A stretch of DNA of 64,000 bases from Lichenostomus cassidix (taxonomy: Eukaryota > Chordata > Aves > Passeriformes > Meliphagidae): contig CM039188.1 of the NCBI GenBank assembly GCA_008360975.2, positions 31,151,944 through 31,215,943 on the forward strand. Reading direction: 5' to 3'. Shown piece after piece: positions 1 through 11,200 of the stretch. The notes beneath the pieces were generated by a model. It did no database searches. It was not told where the DNA came from and saw only the letters and a list, made by a program, of their open reading frames with translations. The stretch's first letter is position 1; each line of letters starts with the position of its first letter. The position numbers and the translations under genes were made by a program.

Positions 1-504
1 ATAAAACAACACAGAGCATAATTTTTCCTGTCTCTTCTCCCTAGGATTGTTTTCAAGTGGAATCAGGCAACTGGGAGAGACAGAGGAGACTTGTGCTTCT
101 CAGGATGTGTGTTATGTTTAATTGCTGAAGGCAAGAAGCATTTTAAAAGGTTTGTCAATAAAATCCCTATTTAGTTAACCCCAATCTCTTCAGATCTCTT
201 GTTACTGGCAGCCTTCTGCTCTTAACATCTGGGCATTTGGTGGCTTACCAGACCTAGATAAGGGTCCCCAGAATATCCATTTCCCTTGGTAGCTGCTTAT
301 CCCTGGCTAGTCTGATGATAGGCAGCCTTCGTGTCACAGGAGGCTCATAATCGTGTGGCACACACCCAGCGTGTGTGCACAGTGCCGCTAAATCCACAGC
401 TCTGCGTGACCTCCCCTCTGCTGGGGCTGCACTTACATCTGTCACAGCTCCGCTCGCTAATTGGTGGGGCAGGGCAGAGCCAGAGAGCAGCCCGAGATGG
501 CAGC
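1..504. other. Non-coding DNA rising into a GC-richer patch
   Basis: No gene is seen. The first 300 bases are AT-rich with no repeat I recognise. From about 390 the sequence becomes richer in G and C. An inverted CCAAT box (ATTGG, about 459) is followed by a G-rich stretch just before the hexamer repeat. This looks faintly like a promoter, but there is no CpG island, TATA box at a sensible distance or open frame that survives removal of the repeat. I treat it as unassigned. Confidence 0.5.

Positions 505-570
<66 letters not shown>
505..570. repeat. Perfect hexanucleotide microsatellite (CAGGAG)11
   Basis: Eleven uninterrupted copies of CAGGAG are read directly from the sequence. The unit contains no stop codon in any of the six frames, giving Gln-Glu, Arg-Ser, Gly-Ala and Leu-Leu, Ser-Cys, Pro-Ala dipeptide runs. 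Every frame across it is therefore open for 90-170 codons. These frames are products of the repeat. The perfect units suggest that the tract is young or length-variable. Confidence 0.95.
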
Positions 571-572
<2 letters not shown>

Positions 573-2783
573 CACCACTCGACCTGCTCTGCCCTGCGTG
601 CAGCCTGCTCCTCCAGGGGAGAAGGCAGGAGGCTGCTGAGCACCTGCCAGCTCCTCCCAAAAACTCTGGGAAGCAGAGCCTGCTGTGCACACAGCAAGTC
701 GCCAAACTCCTCCAAATCAAGACATGGGGATTCATCCAAATACAGATCTACTCTCAAATAGTTCTTTAGCAAGATTTCTCTTTAATATGTCCCAAATATT
801 AAAGAAAGCCAAGTCTCAGCAAGTTGTCTCCCCTACACCAAGATAAAACTATGACATTTTTCTTCCAAGCCTTGGCATCTGCAACTATAAACTACCACAA
901 ACTTCTCAAAGTTCGGTTTCTGGACTTTGTCAACTTAAACACTTAACACCATTTCTTTTTGTAACACCCAAATTTTGTATTGCAACATGCTGAACTTTCC
1001 TGCCTAAATGACTCTCAAAATTCATGCAGACATTTGTCTCTTGCTTTTTGCTTCATTTTCATTTTTAGTTCCTCCTCTGCAGCCAAATCGATGTCTTTAA
1101 AAGCTTATTAGGAGTTGTTGAGAATTTAATATTTTAATGTCAAAAGTCTGACCGTGAAATTACTGAGATTTTGTAGCAATATAGGCCAATTTTCCAGCTT
1201 TTTTAGAAGGCAACAGAACATCATTGCCCTCTGTTTTTCCCCAGTCCATCTGCCAGCTAATTTGCAGGCACAAGTAAAACCATCTTTTCTGTTCTCTGTA
1301 CTTACTTTGCCTTCACTTTCGCATCCCGTTCTGTGACAACGAACAAGGGTAGATCAGCTGCATAAATTTCTCTTAAACCTTCTACTTTAACCTTCAAGCC
1401 TTGTGTTTGTCACTTTAAGTTTATGTGCCAAAGACATGAGAAAGCAAAAGCCAGCAGTTTGTCAAAGCATGATCTCTAGGGATGTGGGTACTGTTTCAGC
1501 TGTCACCATGTCACCCTATATACCTATTGATGTAACTTGTGATGTGCAGCAACAAATGGTAAACAATTCCTCTCTCAGAGAGCACTTCTGCCTGTGTTGG
1601 AGTCAGGGCTTTTGATCAATAAACCATTGAGGTATCTTCCAGCAGGAATATTATTCCAAGTGTTGCTCAGGAACAACAGGCTCCATGCACTATTTGTTTT
1701 CAGGGCTGTGAGCTTTTTATTTCTAGTCTCTCTTCAAGCATCTGCCTGCTGCTCACTGTTTATCCATATCTCCAGTTCCTTAAAAAGATCACTGGTTTCT
1801 ATTGGTGCAAGCATTAGTCAAAGCAATAGGTAACACCTGTAACACCCAGGCACTAATTTCAGTTCTTTCTGTGGCATTGGTACCTAACAGAATAATTTCT
1901 TCAAGCTAGACCCAGCACTTAACTTCTTCTAAATTAATTCCCTGGGTTCACTGAGTCCTTTTGAAATCACAGCCCCTGTATTTCTTAATTATGAGGTAAG
2001 GTTTGCCAGGTTGCTCCAGAGTTTATAAATGGGATTTAGAGTAACTAACTGCTCTCAGGATGTCCAGGACTCTACGCAATTTTTCATTTTCAAATCCCTC
2101 TTCTGCAAATGCAATCCAAACCAGCCACCTGCACCACTGCTACCTGGAAGTGCCATCATCTGTCTTTGTTGTTAAAACTAGTGACTTTATGCTCTTTATC
2201 CAAGCTGATGTGGATTCTTAAGGTTGAAGAAGTACTTCTAGTACTCTAGATGTAGTGCTGTGCTGACAAACAATGTTCTTAAATCCATGCAGACCGCAGT
2301 TCCCCACCTTGTTAGTGTTAGTGATATGCTGATACAAAACATAAACATTGCTCTCCCATGTGAGTAGTTTCTCTTTTCTCCTCACCTCTCAGCAGTTTCT
2401 GCTGTAAACTGACCCATTCAGATGGCTCTTTTGTTCTGCCTAACACAGAGCTCTTGTCTCATTTTCACTTTATTAAAAATGCAAATGCAGACAAGTCTGT
2501 GCTCTTGGCACTACGTTTACAGATAGCTCTGTTTTCTCAAAGTCCGGGTGTTAAAGGCCCTGGGTGTGCACAACAGAATCTGTTCTTCTGTTTAGACAGC
2601 TTTTACACACTCCACCCACACTGGGGTTTTCTTTTTCTATAAAAGTTCCCATCAGATTTCAGGACAGTCTATTATGCAGACAGTTGATAGCACTTCATTT
2701 GCCCAGTCTCTAGAACAGATGTCCTTACTGACAGATTTGCAGAATTGTGTGATACTAACCTTACCGTGAGGAAGATGCAGAGT
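571..2783. other. Unique non-coding DNA, no gene seen
   Basis: The first 100 bases stay GC-rich, then the sequence becomes AT-rich. Open frames here are all under 80 codons, overlap on both strands and show no family resemblance. No RNA gene, LTR or SINE is recognised. Confidence 0.55.
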
Positions 2784-2843
2784 GGTTGGAACAAGATGAT
2801 CTTTATGATCCTTTCCAACCCAAACCATTTCATGATGCTATGA
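2784..2843 (+). mobile_element. CR1 LINE, 3' end fragment
   Basis: The stretch reads like the extreme 3' end of a sense-strand CR1 element: GGTTGGA, then AAGATGATCTTTATGATCC, then TTTCCAACCCAAACCATTT, ending in a degenerate ATGATGCTATGA tail. Intact CR1 elements are several kilobases long and usually survive as 5'-truncated copies such as this one. CR1 ends in a short 8-bp-type repeat instead of poly(A) and typically leaves no clear target duplication, which fits. The left boundary is where similarity becomes visible to me and could lie somewhat further upstream. Confidence 0.85.
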
Positions 2844-3654
2844 ATAAATTTTTCTTAGAATTCCATTTACTGAGCCCTCATGTAAATTCCATATCTTATA
2901 GTTTTCTGCATGAATGTGCAAACCTTCACCTATGCAGTTAGTACCATAACCTGTACTTCACTGCTGTTCTTTCCTGTATTCTGTGTTCTACCTCAAAATT
3001 CCCCACTTGTCACCTTTACTAAACTGTTCTCCTTGACTTACACTCCTGCTGGATGCACTGGATGTCAGGAATGCTTTATCTTGCCTCTGAAACACACCAA
3101 AAACTGTTTTTTTGACGCTCACATTCTGGGTTCATTTTCCAGTGCTGAGCTGTACTTTTGCAGTGCTGGATTAAACCCTTGGTGCAGGCTTTTCCATGAT
3201 GTTGTACCCAGCTGAACAAAATTCTAAATTATAAATTAACACACAAATAAAAATCCAAGTTTTGAGAGGACTGAAAATACTTGCAGACTCAAAAGGAATT
3301 TAGCAGCAGTTTTTAGGTGGAAAAAATATTCAGGCTACAAAAGTTAGAACATTAACCAACATCTGACAAGGCAATGTTTTTAATGCCACCTTTCATTTCC
3401 ATCTGCTGGATTATGTTATGTTGCATGGTGATGTCAGACACACTGACTGCCAGAGTCAACTTGCAAAAAAAAAAAAAAATAGTCAGGGCTGTTCCCTTCG
3501 CTGAATTTAATTCCCAGATATGAAAGGTTCCCCTCCTACCTTGCTGCTGCAGCACTTTTCCCAGCTCTGCTACAACGTCATGTTCTCTGTGACACCTTTC
3601 ATGTGAAGATATCAAAGCAAGCCACAGACTCACACTAATAACACTCTAGTCCTG
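2844..3654. other. Unique non-coding DNA with an A15 run
   Basis: No gene is seen. A run of 15 adenines lies at 3465-3479. The flanks of this run do not show an obvious retroposed body or target duplication. Open frames on both strands are about 100 codons or shorter and unrecognisable. Confidence 0.5.
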
Positions 3655-3830
3655 GCATACTTATGAGGTAAGAAATTATTACAACACCCAATTTATTGAT
3701 GAGAAAACGGAATCAGAGTTTTGTTAATGAGAAAACTGAATTAGAAATGTATTAAACTGAGTTAGGAATTGATTAGAGGTGACAGATGTCAGACTTAACC
3801 CCTAAATTCCTGGCTCCCAGCCCTGGATAA
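3655..3830 (-). mobile_element. Probable MIR-type (CORE-SINE) relic
   Basis: On the plus strand the sequence follows the reverse complement of the MIR pattern: a CTTATGAGGTA block, an ATTATT stretch, then GATGAGAAAAC resembling the usual GATGAGGAAACTGAG block. A region rich in TGACAG/CAGACTTAACC follows. MIR elements are ancient tRNA-derived SINEs present before the split of mammals and birds, so a heavily mutated copy is expected. Within it the block containing ATGAGAAAAC occurs twice, 28 bp apart (3699 and 3727), which looks like a local tandem duplication. The call is by eye, without an alignment score. Confidence 0.5.
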
Positions 3831-5499
3831 CACATGCACACTTCTCAGCAGTCTTCAATTCAACTCTGTTTTTGCCTGTGACACCAATCCAGCTGCAGGC
3901 AGATGAAGGTATTCCTCCCACGCCCCAGAGCAATTCATTACATTACACCCTACCCTTATTACAACAAAGTGCTGCCATTAAAGCCCATCCTACAGAGCCC
4001 CACCGGAGCGTGTGACCAGAATGAAAGCAGCAGGGCACAGTTCAGGAGCCACCACTGAAGCACTTCAACCACAACTTGCTTTCAGAAGTAAAAGCCTCGT
4101 TTTAAATAAAACAAAAACTTCTGCTTTGATAAACGCTGGCTGCTTCAAAAAGATATTCTGTTCTCAAATCTCCCCAGCTAAATGCCACCACAGCTGTAAG
4201 GGCCAACCACGTGTGTAGTCAGGCTGGGAATTATCCACATAAATAAAGAGCACAGCTTGAAACATTGACTTTGTCCTGATCAAAAGGGCCTGGGAGGCAA
4301 CTGGACAGTTTGGATCAGGCAAAGGATAGGGCTTTTATTATTTTCAAAGAACACCCCAGTGAATAGAGTAGCCAATGTGGCCCTGGTGGCAGTGATATGT
4401 TCTAACACTCCCCTCATCCCACACAAATTACTTAAAAGCTTGGCTTTGGGTCTATTTACGGTTTCGGGTTTTTCCATTTTTCTTTTTGTTTAAGAACTTT
4501 TGTTGGGAAAACCTGAAATACAATAAATCCTTTCATGAGGCTTTTTAATGTTATTGCCTGTCTAAGCTACCTCCCTCACATACCAAATAACAAATTGCAA
4601 ATATTAACAAAGAAATTTTCCCATATGTCTTTATTTTACCTGTATTAAGGAAATAAGTGCCTAAATTCTATCAGAGTACATTTTTTATTTTACTATGAAT
4701 TTTCATATTCATTTTCTTTGTATATTCCAGTCTGAAGTGAATAAAGAACACAGAAAAATCCCTTTCCTACCTGTTCTTATCTAGTTTCATTCACTAGTTA
4801 TTTTCAACTACATATGCTTAAATGCAAGATTCAACAGGAAAAAAATTATTCATGAAAGAAATCAAACCCATGAAATATTCACTCTCTTACACTTTGTAAA
4901 GCTGTTCTGTTTAACCAAACCTAAAGGATTTAAGCTACACGATAAAGCAAAATATTCTTTAGAAAGAACTGTTTCTCTTTCAACAGAAAACAATCTGACA
5001 TGGGTGTTATGTGACAGCTAAGCTATGTATTCCAAATAAATACACTCCTTCAATATTATGAATTTTGCAGGTTGTTTTCATGCTAAACAGAAGTACTGTG
5101 GCAATAACAGCAAAGACTTTGGTCTTGACTTCTTGCACAGCAATCCACAAAGACACAAAATTCCACCTTGTTCTTCAATTGTTGTCTATCTTATCATCTT
5201 ATGAACACATATACAATAAAATATCTTTACTAATGTCACAAGAACAGGACAAATGCAAATATGTTATTTAAAACAAAAAAGATTCAGAGACAGTCTTTAG
5301 TTCTCCTTTCTACAACCAGTTTGATTTTCAGAGTTGTGGTGTTTTGATTGGAATCAATTTGCAGAAGAAATCTTGCTAAACCCACAATACAGTGGCATCA
5401 TTTGTACAACAGATGAGACAAGAAGGTAGTATAAAACTATATTGAAAGTGTAAAAGGTACACCCTCCTTGAGTGGTATGTTTTGGTTTTTAAATGCCAG
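3831..5499. other. Unique AT-rich non-coding DNA
   Basis: No gene, RNA or repeat family is recognised. The part from about 4480 to 5280 is especially rich in A and T. Open frames are below 70 codons. Confidence 0.55.
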
Positions 5500-5625
5500 G
5501 CAGAAATTACAAAGATATTATTTTTTATAACTTATTTCATAGGGTTACCTGTGAGAATTGTTATGAAGTTAATATTTTGTAACTGAATGTTTCACCTGAA
5601 TACAAAGCTATAAGAACATCAATGT
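5500..5625 (+). mobile_element. Possible MIR-type SINE relic
   Basis: The order of blocks matches the 3' half of MIR on the plus strand: an ATTATTTTTTATAACTTA stretch, TTTCATAGGGTTACCTGTGAGAATTG (resembling the CATAGGGTTGTTGTGAGGATT block; split at 5538-5563), a GAAGTTAATA stretch, and AAAGCTATAAGAACA in place of AAAGCGCTTAGAACA. The order is convincing but identity is low, so this remains a visual call. Confidence 0.42.
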
Positions 5626-5653
5626 CACTGCTTTGCCTGTCACTGCTTTGCCT
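5624..5653. repeat. 15-bp exact tandem duplication
   Basis: The unit GTCACTGCTTTGCCT occurs twice back to back (5624-5638 and 5639-5653), with a further G continuing the pattern. Two perfect copies imply a recent duplication, probably replication slippage. It lies at the right edge of the possible MIR relic. Confidence 0.9.
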
Positions 5654-8600
5654 GCAAATGTAAATGAGTGGCTGTATAATAAATCTCTGTTGTGTTGCCA
5701 ATATTGGAAACCTAAAGAGCAGTAACAGCCATTGGCCATACTGGAGATTTCTGGAATACCACCTGTGATATAATGATTAAAAGCTGATAGGGATCTAATT
5801 TAACTGAAGCTAACAGCAAGATGTCCCTTTGACCTGGGCAGCAGTAGCAGCAATTCCTCTGGCTTTTCTTACCCGTGCCAGGATTCCAGTGCTTGTTAAA
5901 CTACATGGCTCCAAACTACTAATTTCCAGTAAAGCACTAATCATCACTCTCTAAAAAAACTATGCCTTATGAAGCACGTTTTATGAACATATTTGTGCAC
6001 CTATATTTTTTAATTTTAAAACATTTATTTGCCTTCATTGTAAAGCTTATTCTCCTGAGACTCCAGCTGCAAGGCATAGAGTAGTATAGGAAACAACACT
6101 GAACTCTTCTCCTTGATCTGAGTGATCAAAAAGCAGTTACTGTGCCTGTGGTGTAAGAAATAGTGTTTTAATGGTTATGGAATTTCTCCCTGTTTGAAGG
6201 ATGTACCTAAGATGGATCTTTCTTATCTGAAGCCTGAAACACATTGTTTGATGGGGCAGGCCTGAATACAAAACTCTGATGAAATTTATGGTCATATTTT
6301 AAAGGCCTAGATCTGTATTCTAAGCAGTGAGAAGTCATGTTTTTCTTCAGAAACACCTTTTTCCTTTTCTCACTCTTCCATCAAATACCTTCATAGCTTC
6401 TATACTCAGAGTCTAAGAGACGAGGAAGAAAGACAAAATTTTTTGTTGTTTTAAACATCTCTGTGCAACACTTGTAGATTAAATCATGGAAAAAAAACAT
6501 TCCAGAAGATTACAATCGGATGCAGATGGGAAAAGTAGCAGAGCCAGGCAGGGTGAGGAATGTTATCAGAAACGCCTATTTGTATCTCATGGTCCAGAGG
6601 GCAAAAGTAGAAACATATTTTCTTTAAACACCCAGAAATTAGAATTCTTTCCAGGATATGATAATGCTGAAACTCTCCACCAAACAAGGAGAAACTGGAT
6701 TTGAGACAATCAAGGCCAGATTTCCCAAGCAGAGTGTGCACTCCTGAATGCCTGAGAGGTTAAACACAAAACCTTTGGGAAGAGAGAAGACAAGACCTAA
6801 GAACTTACACAAGCAGGGGACTGGACTAAAGCATGGTGCTCAAACAGAATTTAGTGATACAAGAGTAAAGAAGATAAACATATATGAAGGCTACAATTAA
6901 GAAGAGGTATGCTTGAACAGGAATTTGAGGATAAGGGGAATACAAAGTGTTTTGTCTCTCCTGGTTCAATTTCATGGAATCACAAAGCATCCGTGTGACT
7001 TTCTACCAGGCTGCTGAAGGCACTCACATCTCAGGATGTCTCTTCCAATTTGTTATGAAATAACAGCTGGGAGTAAACAACAAAGTACTCAAAAGTCTGC
7101 CATTAAATGTATGGATTACACTCTGATTTAGTTACGCATGTTTGACTCAATAAAAAGCTTCACAGACCTGTAACACCCCAGTACAGCAAATGGATGTGTG
7201 CTCTGAGAAACTCAACAGGTGACACAACCTGTAAATGCCACCTGTAGCAGAAGACATTGTTTTACAGCTGGGTGATGACAGCATGATGGGTTTATATGCA
7301 CAAAACATTGATACATTGCAATATCTCTTTTCCTCACATTTCCTTCAACACTTTCACACCAATATGGGCTATTGGTGTGAAATAACCACAGAACTTCTGT
7401 TGCCACATGTTGGCACTAACTCACTGACCTCAAGCCAGTGTTTGAAGAATGATTTCAGCTGTGTGCAATCTCCCACCCTACTTACCACGTGCTGAAGAGC
7501 AGGGAGGCAGTATCACCACCCCATATAGCCAGGGTTTCTGTTTCTCCTCCAATTAAGTCCTTCTGGGTGTTTTGATATGCACATAGAACTGATTATAACA
7601 CAGAGCACTTTGGATGCTGTCACACACACTCAGTATTCTCAAAGTCATTGGCAAATGTCTCTCTCTACTTTCCCCTTACTGATAGAGAAGGGCAAAAATT
7701 AGACATAGTGCCCTACCTTGGCTATAAATCAAATTCAAATCTGCAGTAGGTATAACTAGAAGCCAGAAATACCTGGTTCCTTGTTCCCATCCACACAGTA
7801 GATCACAGTCACCTCAGGGAAATTAAAGTTTCTATCTTAACACATTTGGTAAAGGCAAAAACTAGTCCATTACATGGGTGAAAACATTTAGGGGACAACA
7901 GTACTGATTTACCATACTATGCAGTATCTTTCAAAATTCATGGCTGCTAGCATTTCCCTTAGCTTTTAGTACCCAGTTTCTATGAGTATTCTTTTCTCCA
8001 GATAAATATTGACAGTCTGTGGTCGATTGTTTGGATCAGAGCAGTACATTTTAGCTGCAGGATTTAGGCTGGAGTCTGTTTTGGGGGTGTGCATGCCTAG
8101 AGCTAATAAACAGAGGTTTAGGCCCTGGGACTAAACATTCTTCTGAGCCTACAAAACCTTTGAGATTCTGTTTATTTCTGTGTGCATTACACAAAGTTGT
8201 GAGTTCATACCAAACCTACCTTCTCTGCCCACAAGCTAGAAAGAATTTTAAAGTGTTGGGAGCACAATCTGACCTACTGAGTGCATGCAAGCTGAGAGAG
8301 CAGGTTTTGTTGCAGGCTGAACAGCCTGACAAGTCAAGTCTCCTTATCAGAGCCCTGAGCTGCATGGCCTCAACAGGGGCAGCTTAAACAGCTCCTCATT
8401 AGGGTCCTGAACAGCTCAGAATCTACTCTTCACTGCTTTTATTTCTCTCCAATTAATCATATTTTTCAGAACAAAGGGATTTAATTCATCAGCATAAGAA
8501 ACGGTGCCAAAAAAAAGGACAGATCCCTTTTCAAACATTCTCTGCACATTCCTTCACTGCCCAGCTGATATCACCTGGGATGTTCATTGCAGCTAAGGCC

Positions 8601-10789
8601 CAAGGGAGAACAGAGTCCTTGAAGGGGTGGAAACTGGGAAGGTGAGACTGCTCTTCTGACCCCAGTAAAGAACACAGCAGACAAATTAAGAACATCAGTG
8701 GATAGACTGAATCCTGCTCCATGTTCACTGCTATTAAGATGTTGGGGGGCTTTTTAATTTGGAAAGAAAATTCCAAACCAAAATTTTAGCATAAGGTGAA
8801 GGAAACTACATAGTTGTAATAAGGAGTAAAATTAAGGTAATGGGGTTAGCACAGGTGTGACACTGAGGTCCCACAGTCACTACCTGTGTGTCAGAAGACC
8901 ACCTCTATGTGTGTCAAAGAGATGGCACAGGGTTCCTTGGATCTCTCAGCTTTGTTTCTTTCAGTATTTGCAGACTGTCGTGCTGAGTGCCTGACATGGG
9001 CACTTTTATCCTCATACACAACTCTTCAGCATCTATGAGCATTTTCTGGTCATGAATCCATAATATTTCTCTAAAAACCCCTTGTTCATTTCTGTCACCC
9101 TTTGAAAATGTTAACTAAAAATAAATCCAGAACGCAATCTCCAATTAATTTGAATCCTAGGTACAGCAAAAGCAGTTGTTTTACAGCATGTGGCATTTAT
9201 GCTTTTCTTTCAGTCAATATTAGCTTATACATTCACTATGGTGAACACATTTTTCCTGGTATCCTGATAAGCATTTCTGACTAGAGGACCTCAGCTACCT
9301 CAGCTCACACATGCTAAGTATGAAGCAATACAGGCTGATCGCACAGAAGCTGAGTAGTATTTTAATTACAAGTTTGTTATAATTGTCTGGATTCCTTCCT
9401 TGCGTAAATCCACCGAATTCAGGGGCATGTTTCTATATGATGACGGGTTTCTACCTAGGTTGTTGAAAAATTCCTACAGTACTTTTTCTCTGGAGAATCT
9501 GAATAATCACAAGACCTTGTGATGTTGTGATGAGTAGATAAACACCTTTAAGGTATACATAATTGCAAGTATTGTCTCTAAACAACTAAATTTTTATGAC
9601 AAGACATATTTAGTAAATGTAGTAAATATTCATTCTTACCACAAGACTGCTGTCCAGAGAAAGTCTTTTCCCAAATTCCCGTTTCTGTAGCTGTCTTTTT
9701 CGCTCCATAGCTGAGGTTAGTTGTTTTCCTTTTGATTGACTAGAAATGTCAGGCTACTTTCAGCATCACTGAAAAAAAAACAAAGTGAAATATTTAAATG
9801 CATATTTCAATATCCTACTTAACAGTTACTGTCTTTCATCATTAACTTTGTAATAACCCAGCAGCTAATGACTTTGTGTTTCTAGTAGGCTGTGTTCCAG
9901 GAACAAATTTTCTGTGCCAAAAAATCTAAACTCTCCAAACAGAAATATTACCAATATGTTTGAGTTGCTTCTCAAAGGAAGAAAAAAAAAAATCTGTTGC
10001 AACTGTCTTTAGCATTACAACCCTGCTCCCATAGTCTATTTTGAACTGGGCTGGGAGCTGAATTTGCAGAGCCAATGAATTACCTGAGGCTGGGCAGGGG
10101 GAGGGAAACAGTTCGTTTCACATTAATTGCAGTTCTCAGCAAGCCCTGCTTGTTGGCCCATCTGTGCTGCTACTGTGATGTGCAAAATTTGGACCTAATT
10201 CTGAAGAGTTCTAAAAGCTTTCAACTCCCATTATCCTTAACAAGAGACAAATGCCCTCAGCACTTTCCTTAAGTTTTTAAGGTCAAAGATTCTGCTGTGA
10301 TAATCAGACAGTCCCATTGCCTCTACAGAACAGCTAGGGAATTCAGCCCATAAAGCTACCACAGAGGGAATTAATCTTTCCAGTTTTGTAGGGTTTGGTA
10401 ATTCCTGGCCAGTGGTTTCTACTAAAACCAAGCCACAGTTCCCAGGTAACAACTACCAGTTCTCTTCCTAGACGTTCACATTTCTATATGCATCTGAAAG
10501 CTTCAGCTTGAATTTTAAGATAATATTTAGTGTTTGTGATAAAGGAATATAGCCGAAGTTAATCAATTTATTCAGTACTTACAGAAAGTAGTAGAGTGAT
10601 ATCAGCACTCAGAATCTAGTGTAAATTAAGGCAGACAGATATGCTCATACAGAACCAGGCACAGAGGTTTTCTCCATAGTCACTGTATTTACTTTATCAG
10701 TCCCATTGACTTGAAAAACAAGGCTTGGCAAAAGATCTGTGTGTTTCTGATGCTTTTTGCTTGCTGTGAACATCACCTTGGGTCCCACA
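5654..10789. other. Unique non-coding DNA, about 5 kb
   Basis: No gene is seen. Open frames do not exceed 90 codons and lie on both strands at the density expected by chance. No CR1, LTR or SINE body is recognised, and no RNA gene. Short A-runs occur near 8510, 9770 and 9982. Confidence 0.55.
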
Positions 10790-11200
10790 CAGCCAGGTGA
10801 CGCACAAATACCTGGGCTGTAGGGTAGCACAGCTGGCATTCCCAAAAGCAGCCTTGCACATGCCCTGCAGACACATTTGCATGCCTGTGGATGACTTGAC
10901 TTCTCACGCACCTGTGAGCGATCCCATCTGTCGCTGTGGGGATATCAGGCGGATAAAACCATCACAGCTCTTTCCTCAAGTTGACCCCAAATGCTCTGCC
11001 ACAAGGGCACAAAGGAGCCTGAACGTGGGCCAAGCACAGGCTGCCTGCAAGGAGAGCAGGATGCCCCAGGCTCAGCCTATGAAGCCAGCTGGAATTCAGA
11101 GGCTCCCAGAGGGCTCCACACTGGGATCATCGGGTACAGCGTGGGCATCACACTGGGACTACTCTTTTAAAACACTTTCCCCAGGGAAGTCATAATGGTC
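10790..11200. other. GC-richer patch without a recognisable gene
   Basis: This roughly 400-bp block is clearly richer in G+C and CpG than its surroundings. It contains an open frame of 132 codons on the plus strand (10797-11195) and overlapping shorter frames on the minus strand. The plus-strand product has no domain, signal peptide or family I recognise, and its composition follows the local base bias. A short inverted repeat, CTCAC (10903-10907) and GTGAG (10914-10918), frames an E-box (CACCTG). It could be an old retroposed fragment, a regulatory element or local composition drift. I would not call it a gene. Confidence 0.35.

Noticed and set aside
254..772. 172-codon minus-strand open frame and five overlapping frames
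   Set aside because: All are kept open by the CAGGAG hexamer, which has no stop in any frame. Outside the repeat they show no family resemblance.
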